In this document: positions 1 to 9,427 of the stretch, in pieces
Layout: every line of letters starts with the position of its first letter
How positions within the stretch are numbered: position 1 is the stretch's first letter
Origin: Monoraphidium neglectum
Lineage: Eukaryota; Chlorophyta; Chlorophyceae; Sphaeropleales; Selenastraceae
Length of the DNA: 14,989 nt
Direction: 5' to 3'
Assembly: GCF_000611645.1 (NCBI RefSeq)
Contig: NW_014012291.1
Span: 1-14,989 of the forward strand
Translations under genes and position numbers: made by a program
The notes under the pieces: model-generated
Database searches by the model: none
Told to the model about the DNA's origin: nothing
Seen by the model: the letters and a program-made list of their open reading frames with translations, nothing else

Positions 1-27
1 CCCCAGGGCCACCCCCCAGGCGCCCAC

Positions 28-3000
28 CTCCACGAGCTTGAGGATGATGTGGGGCGCGCCCTTGGTGGTCTTGAACACCTTGCCGTCGGGGCCGCGCAGG
101 GTGCCCTCAGTGCGCTTGATGGTGGGGTCGAAGGGCAGGAAGTCGACCTGCTCGTATACGTCCAGGTCGTCGAGCTTGGCAGAGGTGAGGACGAGGGTGT
201 CGAGGGCGTCGCGCGGCGGCTCCTTCCACTTGGCGGCGAGGGCGGCGGCCTTGAGGACGGTCTCCTGGGTCTCGCCTGTTGGGATGGTTTGAGTGGTGTG
301 TGGGAGGGGTGTGTGTTCGTGCATGTGCATGTGCATGTGTGTGTGTGTGTGTGTGTGTGTTGACACTCAAAAGGTGTGCGCATGTGTGTGTGTTTTGTGT
401 TGGGGTACGCGGCGTGTGGGTTCAGGGGGCACGCGGCGTGCCACACGCGCGCCAGTCAGCTCGGCCGCCGGTGCCCAGGGCCAAGCGCGCGGGGAGGGGA
501 GGCTGCGGGGAGGTGCCGCGCACCGGGCGTGTAGATGGGGCAGTCCTCCTGGATCACCATCTTGTTCAGGGTCAGGGTGCCGGTCTTGTCGGAGCAGAGC
601 ATGTTCATGCCCGCCATCTCCTCAATCGACGCCAGGCGCGTCACAATGGCGCCCTCCTGTGACAGCTGGCGCGACCCCAGCGCGAGCGTGGTCGTGCACA
701 CGATCTCGATGGCAATGGGGATCGACGCGACGAGAAGCACAACGGTGAAGGACAGCGCCTCCTTGACGCCCTCCTTGCCGTGGCCGATGAGGTAGCCGAG
801 CGCCGTGAAGCACAGGATGAGGGACAGCACGACCAGGGCCAGAGTGATCTGCATCAGAATCTTCTGGAGGTGGCCCATGCCATCGGCCTGCTGGAGCATG
901 GTCGCCGTCTTGCCGAAGAAGGTGTGCTTGCCGGTGAACTGAGGGGGGGAGGACAGCGGGTGCCGGGGGTGGAGGGTGAGCGGTGGGCAGGCGGCGGGCG
1001 AGCAGCGGAGAGGGCACAGGGAGCTTTGCGGCGCGTGCCGAAGGCGGCGGCGCAGCAACCTCCCGCTGGACAGCTGGGAATGAGTAGCCATCAGCAACAT
1101 CTTTCGCCTTGCACTGGTGATCCAGCTCCCAACAGGTTGTGCGCCCACTGGTGGCCCCTGGGCGCAACGAAGCGCGTGGGGGGCCCGCACCTCGACGGTG
1201 GCCTCAACCTCGCCGCGCGTGACGGTGGAGCCCATCTTGGCGCTGTCCCCCTGGTACATGGTCACGGGCAGCGACTCGCCGGTCAGGGCAGACTGGTCGA
1301 CCTCGATACGGCCTGATGGGTGGGGCGAGGTTGGGTGGGAAGGGGTGTGGGCGCTCGAGCAAGCGGGGCAGCTCGCAGCTGGCGCCATGCAGAGGGAAAC
1401 GAAGCGTGCTTTAGGAGCCGGTACGGTGGCTGCAGAAGCGGTGCTTTGGTCAGGCTGCTGGCAGAGGCAGCCGGGCCGCCGCAAGCCAGGAGATGGCGCG
1501 AGCCGAGGGCGCAGGGCGCCATTGCGTCGCACATCGCGAGCCCCTGTGTTGGCATGCTAGCAGGGGCCGTCACAGCATCCGGAGAATCCCTCCCCATCCC
1601 CATCCCCACACCCGTGCCGACCCCGGCCTGCTGCGCCCGCCGGGCTGCCGTCTGTCATGCAGTCGATCAGTGCAGGCAAGCGACGCCACCCCCAGCACAG
1701 CCGAAGCCAGCAGGACGGGCCGCTGTCCTCGACCGCCATATGCCCCGCCAAACGCCGATCTACTTCGCCAGCGCGCGATGCCAACGCCCTGCCGCGCCCC
1801 ACGCCCCAAGCAGGCGCGCCCCGCCCCACAGCTTGCCCCCACACGCAAAAACCCACCGTGGTTGACCAGGCAGTCCGCAGGGATGCTGCTGCCCGAGGCC
1901 AGTAGCACCAGGTCGCCGGGCACCAGCAGGGCCGCGTCCATGTTCTGCCACTTGCCATCGCGCTTGCAGGTCGCGGTGGGCTTGAGGGACGCCTTGAGGG
2001 CCGCCACGGCGTCCGCGGCCTTCACGGTCTCATACCTGGGGTTTGAGGGGTGGGAGTGGGGTGTTGGGGCGAGGGGTGTGGGGCATGAAGGCGCCCCGGG
2101 CCGAGGGAGGCTGGGTTGGGAGCAGGGCGCGTGGGAGCCCGCAGGAGGCGAGCGCGGGGCAGTGCCATTGGCCGCCGCGTGTCCCACCATCCGAGGAAGG
2201 CGTTGATGAACTGGATGGCCATCAGGATGGCGAAGTCGATCCAGTGCTCCAGGGCGAGCATGATAATGATGGCGATCCAGATCATGATGGGCATAGGCTG
2301 GATGAGCTGCGCTCGGGGGGGGGGGGCGTTGGAAAGGGGTGGGGTGCCGTGGTGGCGGCGGCAGAAAGGGGGTTTGGAGTGCGCAAGAGCAGGGAGGCAG
2401 GGCCGTGCGAGGCCGGCTGGCTGCATTGCCCCAAGCCCTAAGCGCTGCTTTTTGTCCAGGTTTCTCCCGAGCCTCAAGTACGGCCTGTTGACGCATGAAT
2501 TGCGGCGGCTGTGGGTTGGGCGGAGCAGAATTCCGCGGGCCCAGCTGTCCTAAGCATGGGGCACGGGCTGACGAGGGGCCAGCGTCGGCTGCTGGTCGGG
2601 CCCAAAACGCGCCCTGATGGCGATGACGCACCATCTTGAGGAAGATGAGCCACTTCGGCGTCGTCTTCTCCTCCAGCTCGTTGCGGCCCCATTCCAGCAG
2701 GAGCGCCTCGGCCTCTGTCGGGGAAAGTCGGGGCGCATGGGCTCAGGAGGAGCGCCGCTGCCTCGGGCCGCTTGGTGGTGTTGGCGCGGCCGCCGCTTAA
2801 GGTGGCACCGGGGTGACCCACGCAGCAAAGAGGCCCATGCGACCTCCTGGCAAGCTTGCAGCGGTGGTATCCAATACTGGAACCCTTCGCGCCAGCCGCG
2901 CAGGGCTGAATTCCCAGCACGTGGAGACGCACGCCTCGTGAGATCGCAACTCGCCGGCACATCGCCCCGCGGCTCCTGGGCCGTAGCTCACCAGCGGTAG

Positions 3001-3103
3001 TGAAGCCCACGCCGGGAACAAACTCCTTCTTGGCCTCGGTTTTGGACTCCGCCTTGCCGCTCGCCTCCTCGACCACGGGCTCTTTGGCAGCGTCCTCACC
3101 CAT
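28..3103 (-). CDS. Plasma-membrane type P-type H+-ATPase (P3A proton pump), N-terminal part
   Basis: ATP-driven proton export across the plasma membrane. Seven exons join in phase: 3103-2992, 2714-2632, 2306-2188, 2035-1857, 1312-1191, 938-524 and 275-28, giving 426 codons; the rest lies beyond the left edge. Order: acidic/Lys-rich cytosolic N-terminus; GRNELEEK (about residues 50-57); TM1-TM2 hairpin containing QPMPIMIWIAIIIMLAL (68-84); actuator domain with VPGDLV and the dephosphorylation loop TGES (175-178); TM3 and TM4 with PIAIEIV (279-285); then CSDKTGTLTLNKM, whose Asp322 is the phosphorylated residue; then the nucleotide-binding domain with KGAP (415-418). The ATG at 3103 precedes a hydrophilic N-terminus of normal length. 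All introns are GT-AG and every phase closes. The end at 28 assumes a donor GTGGGC; reading on to the window edge stays open. Still missing are most of the N domain, TM5-TM10 and any regulatory tail. Family identity is near certain. Proton specificity is inferred from family resemblance (no Ca- or Na-pump TM4 PEGL motif). Confidence 0.95.
276..523 (-). other. Intron 6 of the H+-ATPase gene, carrying a GT/CA microsatellite
   Basis: The donor GTGCGC follows the codons for IYTP and the acceptor AACAG precedes GAGACCCAGG, rejoining a Gly codon split in phase 1. On the plus strand, 317-360 holds a GTGCAT hexamer repeat running into an uninterrupted (GT)n tract, which reads as CA on the sense strand. 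Confidence 0.85.
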
Positions 3104-3124
3104 GCTTGCCTGTCTGGGGCAACG

Positions 3125-3212
3125 CTGAAGAGAAGATATGAGGTCTGTTCGAGTGTCCCAGCAAAGCCGCCGGGGATCAAGGGCTCGACTGGTCCGCGGA
3201 ATAGCACCTCAC
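3125..3212 (-). other. Candidate 5' UTR intron of the H+-ATPase gene
   Basis: On the minus strand a strong donor (G|GTGAGG) at 3212 and a pyrimidine-rich acceptor (tatcttctcttcag) ending at 3125 bound an 88-bp segment. The acceptor lies 22 bases before the ATG at 3103. No coding frame is needed upstream, so this would lie in the untranslated leader. It rests on splice-site appearance only. Confidence 0.45.
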
Positions 3213-3989
3213 CAAAAGGTGCGCTGGTGAGAGAACCCCAATTGGCAGAGGGGTAGAGGAGAGGGCGAGGTTGACGAGCCGAAGCCCGGGGAAACGCTTA
3301 GGTAAACGCCACGATTGGAAAATGAGGAGCGCTTGTCAGAGAAGAGAAGCGGCCAGTCTAGCGGCGAGGTCAAGGTATAGCCCGGCTGGGTGCTGCAAAG
3401 AGACGCACTTGATTATTTCAAGGTATATGTAGGACACTGGGGCCGGGTGACCACTCCTCAGATCGTTACGACCAGGCTACGAGCTGCATGTTCAAGGCAG
3501 TCCGTGCACTCGGTGTCCTGCTGAATTGCACGAAAGCGCACGCCCCGCCTGTATGCCAAGCTGTTTCAAGTTGTCTGTACCCCCTTTTTGGCAGCTGCTG
3601 CAGGTTGACGTCGCCGCTACGTCCCCAGGCGGACACACGCTCACGGGCTTGCCATGGCCCGACCCGGAGCTACGACGGTCAACAAACTTAATAACGCTGA
3701 TCCTTATCCGCTGGCCGCCACACCTGTTTACAATAGTACACACACAGCACTCAACTGAGCAGTGCGGCGGCGCCCGTTGGTCATTGCGCCGGGCCATTTT
3801 CATCAGCCGTCGTCAGGGGACAGCACCCCACATCAACCCGCGACGCTACAGCCTTGCAGCTACTATTGCATCCCCCTGGCCGTAGGAGCCGTTGCAGTGC
3901 TCCCCCCCCCCCAACGACTGCCCTACACACACACCAAGGCCCGACACGTCAAAACACGGCCATGCCTGCTGCAAGAGCCCCCTTCATGG
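3213..3989. other. Spacer: H+-ATPase promoter region and 3' end of the next minus-strand gene
   Basis: There is no supportable gene here. The segment should hold the proton-pump promoter (on the minus strand, reading toward lower numbers) and the 3' UTR of the gene ending at 3990. A CCAATTGG palindrome lies at 3238-3245, and an A/T-rich TACATATACC element (minus strand) lies near 3422-3431, about 320 bp before the pump ATG. Both are only candidate promoter elements. Confidence 0.4.
3728..3732 (-). terminator. Candidate poly(A) signal TGTAA for the 3990-6982 gene
   Basis: TGTAA, the usual green-algal polyadenylation signal, occurs on the minus strand about 260 bases past the TGA at 3990-3992. 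I noticed no other copy between the stop codon and the downstream gene. Five-base matches arise often by chance, so this is weak. Confidence 0.3.
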
Positions 3990-6982
3990 TCACCACGCCG
4001 CCACCTGCTGCGGCGCTGGCGGCGCAGTTGGTGCCTGCGCCACGCGCGACAGCGGGAACTGCGTGTTCACAGGCGCAAGCGGCGGCGCCCCGCCAAACAC
4101 ACTGTGAGCCTGCAGCCAGCGTGGTGTTTGGCCGCCTGCGCCTGCGCCTGCGACGGGCAAGTCACACAAGCACCCCCCACAGGAACGCGGTGGCAGGGGG
4201 CAGCGCGGCAGGCCGCTGGCTGCAGAGCGGCTCGCCACTCGTGCATCGCCCTGGGGCGCAGGCGCAGGCATCGGAGGGTAGCGGGGCGGGCGGCCGCCGG
4301 CGGCGGCCGTCCAGGAGGGTACCTTTCCGTGCACAGTCTGGGCGGCGGCGCCAGCAGCCGCCGCTGCCTGAGCCTCGGGAGCGGCGGCGGTGCCGCCGCC
4401 CGCCCTCAGGGCGAGGACCCTCTGTGTGGGCGTGGCTGCTGCAGATCGCCCAAAGGCTGGCACGCCGGCTGCGTCAATGGCAGGTGGGGGGCTGCGAGAG
4501 CGGGATGACCCAACCGAGGTCTCCTCCTCAAGCATTCGCAGGCGCGGGTACCGCGAGCCCGGCGCGCCCGCCTGTAACCGCGGCTGCCCGCCCGTCGCGG
4601 CCGCCGGCGCCGCGCCGCCTGCACTTGCGCCGGCGCTCCCTTTGCCGCCAGGTAGGCGCAGCGTTGGCCTCCCTTCGCTTGCTGAGTCGTTGGCCAGCGC
4701 AAACTGGGGCCCGCTCATCGCCCCGAACGGGCTGGTCGCCCGCTGCTGGCCAAGCCCGGGACGCCCGCCTGCCTTGCTGCCGCCGCCGCTGCCGCCCTCC
4801 ACGCGCATGGCGCACAATAGCACCGCCTTGCGGCGCGCCTCGGTGGCCGTCGGCTGCGTCGCCGCCAGCAGCGGCCGCGCGCCCGCTGCCTTGCGCTCGG
4901 CGCAAGCCTCGGCGAGTCCCCGGTGCAGCTGCACCTGCCATGACCCGCCACACCCTCCAGCGACCCCTGCCAGGGAGCCGCTGACGGCGGCACCCTCCTC
5001 CCTCTGTCCCACCTCGCCGCGCCGCCGCTGCTCCTCCCGCAGCGTCTCTTCCGGCAAGGTGCGCCTGCGCACATGATGGGCGGCTTCGGCACCGCCGCTC
5101 AGCTCAAGCGCCGCCGGCGCCTCAGCTTGCGCGGGGCCAGCCGCTGACCCCGCGCCCACGCACTGCGGCACGATTGCCCCGGCCGCAGGCGCGGCCATTG
5201 CTGGGCGCGCGTGCGTTTTTGAGGCCGCAGCCGCTGCCCTGGCGGCGTGGTGGTGGCGCCGCTTGGCGCTCTTGAGCGGCGAGAAGCCGTCGCACACAAG
5301 GGACGCCCCCGTTTGACCCGCAAGTGCGGCAACACCCTCGCCTTCGCGACCGCGGGCACACGCTGCAGCTTCCGCAGCGTCGGCGGCGCCGCCTGCGCCT
5401 GGCGCCGAGGTCGCGGATGCTGCTTTAGCTTGCGAGGCGCAGCTGCTCGGCCGATACTGCAAAGAGGCGCCACGCAGTTGCGCTGCTGACGGGAGCTGTG
5501 AAGAGAGCCTCCTGCCCAGCGATGTGGTGGCCTGCCTGTTTGAAGCTTGAAACCTACGGGTGGTGGTGATGAGCCCGCAGAGGCAACGAGTTGTGTGTTG
5601 CGATGCGCACAAAGCACGCTTCCCTGAGCACGCAGCTTCCTCACTTGCAGTGAGGCCCACTTTGTGGCGAGCGCACGTGGTGTGCATGTGCATGTGTGTG
5701 CGCTTGTGTGCGCCCACCCTCACCCCACCTGCGGCCGTCTGCGTGGGAACCCTGAGTCTTCAGTAATTTGGACAAAGGCAAGATTCAAGTCGTGCAGTAG
5801 GCCATGCGCAACGCCCACACCCCGCCTGCGCCCCACAAAGCTCTGACCTGGGGTCTGCAAAGGGGCTCGCCGGCCGCTCATCCGGCAGCGGCGACGACGC
5901 CCGCTGCCGCGCCGCCGGCGGGGGCGCCGAAGCCGCCAGCTCAGCGCGCATCCGCACCCAGCCCCTTGTTACACCGCCCGGGTCTGACAGGGCCAGCGTG
6001 GCGATACCGTCAGCCCGCTGCAGCACCTGAAGAGGCAGACAATGTGCATGGTGCATGCGTGCGTTTGTGCTGCGCAGCACAAACGCATATCTTCGCATGC
6101 AAAGATACTTGAAAGCATGCATTGCAAGCACATCATGAGGGACACACATGTGTATCGGTGCCGCAGTCCCACTGGGAGGGACTGCCAGTGGAGAACCCTG
6201 ATCAGCGCGCCGCCGCCAAAATCGACTGCAGGACAGCACGCACGCGCGTTCTGTGAGACAACGCACACAAGTTAGATCGCAGGGCCTGAGGGCGAGAGCT
6301 CGCATCACTCGTGACTATCCAAGGGCCTCACCTGTTCTGCATTAGCCGACGCACCCGCAACAAATGTTGGGCCTGTCCCTGCGCCCGCCCGCGCATCGAA
6401 CGCCTGCAGCGTGCGCACGGGCAGTAAACAGGACGTGTTGGGTGTCATGCAGCAGCCTTACTCATCGCGCTTCGATGTGCCAGCGCGCCCTGTGCGGGCG
6501 ACCGCTGCTCTTGGCCGGCAGCGCACGCATGCGTCGCCCATGCCCTGCAGGTGCAGTGCTGCTCACCAGTACGTGGATTGCCTTTGAGGGGACATATGGC
6601 AGCGCCAGCGTCCAATGGACGCCGTCCATCGGCACCCGGCGCTGCTCCCCATGCTCCACGTACAGCCGGGGCGCGGAGCCGGACCACCGCACACTCTCCA
6701 CTGCGCCAATGCAGTGCGAGCGGGTGTTAGGACGCCTCGGCAAGTACAGCTACTTCAAATTGACTATTAGCTCACATGTTATCTGCAAGTCGAGCGCCAT
6801 ATTTCATGCGCGCACGCCACTCCCGGAAACGCATAGCAGTGCTGGTGGGCAGACCCGACGAAACACAGACGTTTTGATCTCAAAGAGGTATCCTGTCATA
6901 CGATCAGCAGGTACTGTATCGGTGCAGCCGGCCTGGGCGTGTTGACCAGGTTGTTCTGTGAGAGCTGCAGCTCAAACATCAT
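3990..6982 (-). CDS. Unrecognised protein: compact N-terminal segment plus long Ala-rich disordered tail
   Basis: I do not recognise the family. Well supported exons are 6700-6567, 6026-5848 and 5535-3990 (stop TGA at 3990-3992), with good splice sites (a CTAAC branch-like site before 6700, donor GTGAGC after 6567, acceptor CTCTTCAG before 6026, donor AG|GTCAGAG, acceptor AAACAG) and phases that close. The first two encode an ordinary-looking segment rich in alternating hydrophobic residues (RLYVEHGEQRRVPMDGVHW, then HVLVLQRADGIATLALSD), suggesting a beta-rich fold, followed by a Pro/Ala/Ser linker. The last exon adds 514 residues, about a quarter Ala, with Gly, Arg and Gln runs, a basic stretch KSAKRRHHH that could be a nuclear signal, and SSRSRSPPP; it looks intrinsically disordered. 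The first exon is doubtful: the best candidate starts at the double ATG 6982-6977 (MMFELQLSQNNLVNTPRP) but its join to 6700 is ambiguous. More exons upstream are possible. Confidence 0.55.
5639..5655. repeat. Short hairpin in an intron of the 3990-6982 gene
   Basis: CCTCACT and AGTGAGG form a perfect 7-bp stem around a 3-base loop, inside the intron at 5536-5847. GT-rich, Z-DNA-prone sequence follows at 5678-5712. No function can be assigned. Confidence 0.6.
6060..6087. repeat. Perfect 28-bp palindrome in an intron
   Basis: The stretch centred between 6073 and 6074 (half-site TGCGTTTGTGCTGC) reads identically on both strands for 28 bases with no loop. It lies in the 540-bp intron 6027-6566 of the unrecognised gene, 34 bp from its 3' splice site. 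A second, imperfect palindrome (TATCTTCGCATGCAAAGATA, one mismatched pair) follows at about 6088-6108. A third inverted repeat, 6163-6170 with 6178-6185 (GCAGTCCC/GGGACTGC, 7-base loop), lies further on in the same intron. Confidence 0.8.
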
Positions 6983-9253
6983 GAATCATGGATGGGCCCG
7001 GCCATTACTCTTGCCATCTAGCATGTCAGCCATGCACGCCCTGTCAAACTAAGCCCATTTGCCATTTTGGGGGACCCTTGCAGACACAAGGGTTGGCACA
7101 CAAGGCCTGGTGGCTGCGACTGTTCCACTCTGTTCCCGTAAACAGTACAACTGTGTTGACGAGGGGCCGCCGTACAAGGTACATGGTGCTCCTGCTCATT
7201 GCGTGCATGGGCAGGTAGGCATGAATGGCATCCCAGCATTTGCATTGAATTCTTTCAAGGTGAGTTCCCATTCTCCTCCCCTGCCCTTGAATCCGCCAGC
7301 CACTGCACGGCAACTGTGCCTGTGGCTCTCGCACTGGCACAGTTGATTCATGTCATGTGCGTTAGTGCGGTGAGATGGACCACCGCCCTGTCGCGTTAGC
7401 GACCGCGCACGCCTTAGAGACCTCACCAGGATGACACACTCGGTGGCTTAGCGGCCTGCAAAATTGACCGTTATGCACTCGGTTGAGTGTGGACGCATGG
7501 GTGAAACAGGACACAGGGAGTTCGCACCGGCTTGCGCCGGGGGGGGGGGGGGGGCTTCAACTACATCCCACCTACGATGCAAGCGACATCCTGTGCTGCC
7601 GCCAGATGTGAAGATCGCTGTGCAATAGGAATAGGACTGTTACAGCGTCCCGCGGTTGCACGCTCCTGGAGCCTCCCAGGCTCATGCGATTGTGCAGTGA
7701 AGCACCAACGTTGTGTGACTGAGGTTCAGGTGGCTACCGTGCGCCTGTCGTTAAAGCAAGCGTGCACGAAGGCCCCGAATGTGTGCTGATCCGCGCTGCG
7801 CACAAAGGCACGCATGCACGCATGCAAGCGCGCGTATTTTCACAAACAAGGGCGCAAAGCGCGGCTGTGAGGCGCAGAGTCATGTGGGGCTCGTGTACGC
7901 GTTCAGAGCGCAGAGCCTGTGAGTGGTGGTACCCCCCCCCCAAAACCATACACACATACCCGTGTGAATCACTTTGCTATTTACCCCAATTAAATTATTG
8001 CCAAACACCTGGTTCTTCCAAGCGCATAGTTGCTTGCAACCACGCCCAGAGTTGTTGTGGATTGCGTCGCGCTCTCAAGCAGCGCCGCCCTTGTGGCCAC
8101 TGGCGGGCCATCAGGCCGCCTCGGCCACGAGCGGACGCGTGGCGTACTTTGTGCTGCTCTTTGCGCCACTCTTCGTCTGTGTGACCTGAACATCGAATTT
8201 GGTGGCCGTCTTTGTACGTTGCGGGGAAAATTTGGTCTGCTCAGGCAGCACAGATACTTGGGCTTGGGTCGCTGAAAACATCTCAGGCCCGCATCCAGGC
8301 ATCCTGCATGCGCTCAAGTCGCGAGACAGGAATTTGGGGGGCATTATCACAAGCTGTGGCCCTTCAAAAGCTGGATTATGCACACGCACATAGCCACCAT
8401 AGCACTTGTTGAATCAATCGTGTCGGGTGGGAATTAGTGAGCAAATGATGCCTTGCGTGTGTGTGCAGGGCTTACAAAAGTACTGGGTGCGATATGAAGG
8501 CTTGATGGCAAGCGCGCCCTCTCGCCCTGCTCCGCAGCAGCTTTGATACTCAGGGTATGCGCGGGCTTCCCACTCTGTATGCACCGCCGCAGTGATCCTG
8601 CGGCTGGCGTGACGCTCATTCCAACTCTACTTCCCTGCCTGACCGCGCCGGCCCAGTGATCTTGCGGAGACTGCACCGCTGCATAGCTTGTATTCGAGTT
8701 TTGCGCAACTGGTGGTCAGTCGGGCCACGTGTGTGGCGCGCGGACGAGGCGGTAACCCGTGACTCCACCATATCGCACACACACCAAGGGCCGGCATGTA
8801 TCGCTGTGGCAGCCGCCGCGTGCCACTGGCGTCCAAAGGCAAGAGTGTAGTAAGAAATTAGATCGCGTGCTTCGATCATTCTGTCGGCCTTCTCTCCACA
8901 TAGTCACTGTTTCGAGCTCAGACTAATAAGAGGCTCGGTGAGAGTGGCCCTGAGCGCTGAAGCCACGGCCTGCAGCGCGCGATTCATAGACGGCCGCGAT
9001 CATTGCGCATAACGATATATTCACACTATTTACAACCCGTGGACCCCGGAAGCCTGACCCGCCCGCTCTCACTTTGTGTCACCGCCCTACTCACCAGCGT
9101 GAAAATCGTTCAGCGCCTACTTCCAGTTCATGTTGCTGGAGCTGCACATTCCCAATCCTTTATCACTCCATTCTCCGCGCTTGGCTGTGCATTCGTGCCG
9201 CCAGCAAGGCCCTACACACAGTCGTCAGGGACTCGGAGCCCTTGCCCCCCAAG
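6983..9253. other. Long intergenic region without a confident gene
   Basis: About 2.3 kb between two divergent genes, less GC-rich than the coding exons. I see no conserved protein motif or phase-consistent exon series. Visible items are a run of 16 G at 7539-7554, an 8-C run near 7931, a 10-bp inverted repeat (CAACTGTGCC at 7311-7320 with GGCACAGTTG at 7336-7345), a tandem ACGCATGC pair near 7810-7826, and two exon-like open segments (7084-7259 plus strand and 8111-8271 minus strand) discussed as findings. The right end should contain the promoter of the repeat-protein gene; a TATATT element lies at 9016-9021. Confidence 0.5.
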
Positions 9254-9423
9254 GTGGGCCTGCCGCCTGGCGCCAGCCCTCCAATTCAGTGGCACAATGC
9301 AAATAGATATCTGGAAGCGGGCTTTGGAGCCCGTGGGCTCAGAGCTGGATGGAGCAGCGCCCGCCACCCTGCCCTCGCCCACCTTTCCCGCCCACCATCC
9401 ACTGCTTCTCCTTCTTTCCACAG
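9254..9423 (+). other. Candidate 5' UTR intron of the repeat-protein gene
   Basis: A strongly pyrimidine-rich acceptor (cttctccttctttccacag) ends at 9423, four bases before the start codon at 9428. A donor AAG|GTGGGC at 9254 would close a 170-bp leader intron. The acceptor is convincing; the donor is one of several possibilities. Confidence 0.45.
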
Positions 9424-9427
9424 CACG

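Noticed and set aside
338..360. Telomere-like GT-rich repeat.
   Set aside because: It is a plain dinucleotide microsatellite in an intron, not a TTTAGGG-type telomere repeat.
456..1532. Single 358-codon minus frame read as one protein.
   Set aside because: It runs through introns 939-1190 and 1313-1856. The pump motifs lie only in the exon parts, and low-complexity text fills the rest.
3854..4984. 376-codon plus-strand frame, Arg/Pro-rich.
   Set aside because: It overlaps the minus-strand terminal exon, has a composition typical of a GC-rich shadow frame, and has no supporting exons. The minus frame joins two other exons in correct phase.
6364..6945. 193-codon plus-strand frame over the orphan gene's exon.
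   Set aside because: It crosses clear minus-strand splice sites and its translation looks random, with scattered Cys and Arg. I judged it a shadow, though the strand choice rests on splice logic only.
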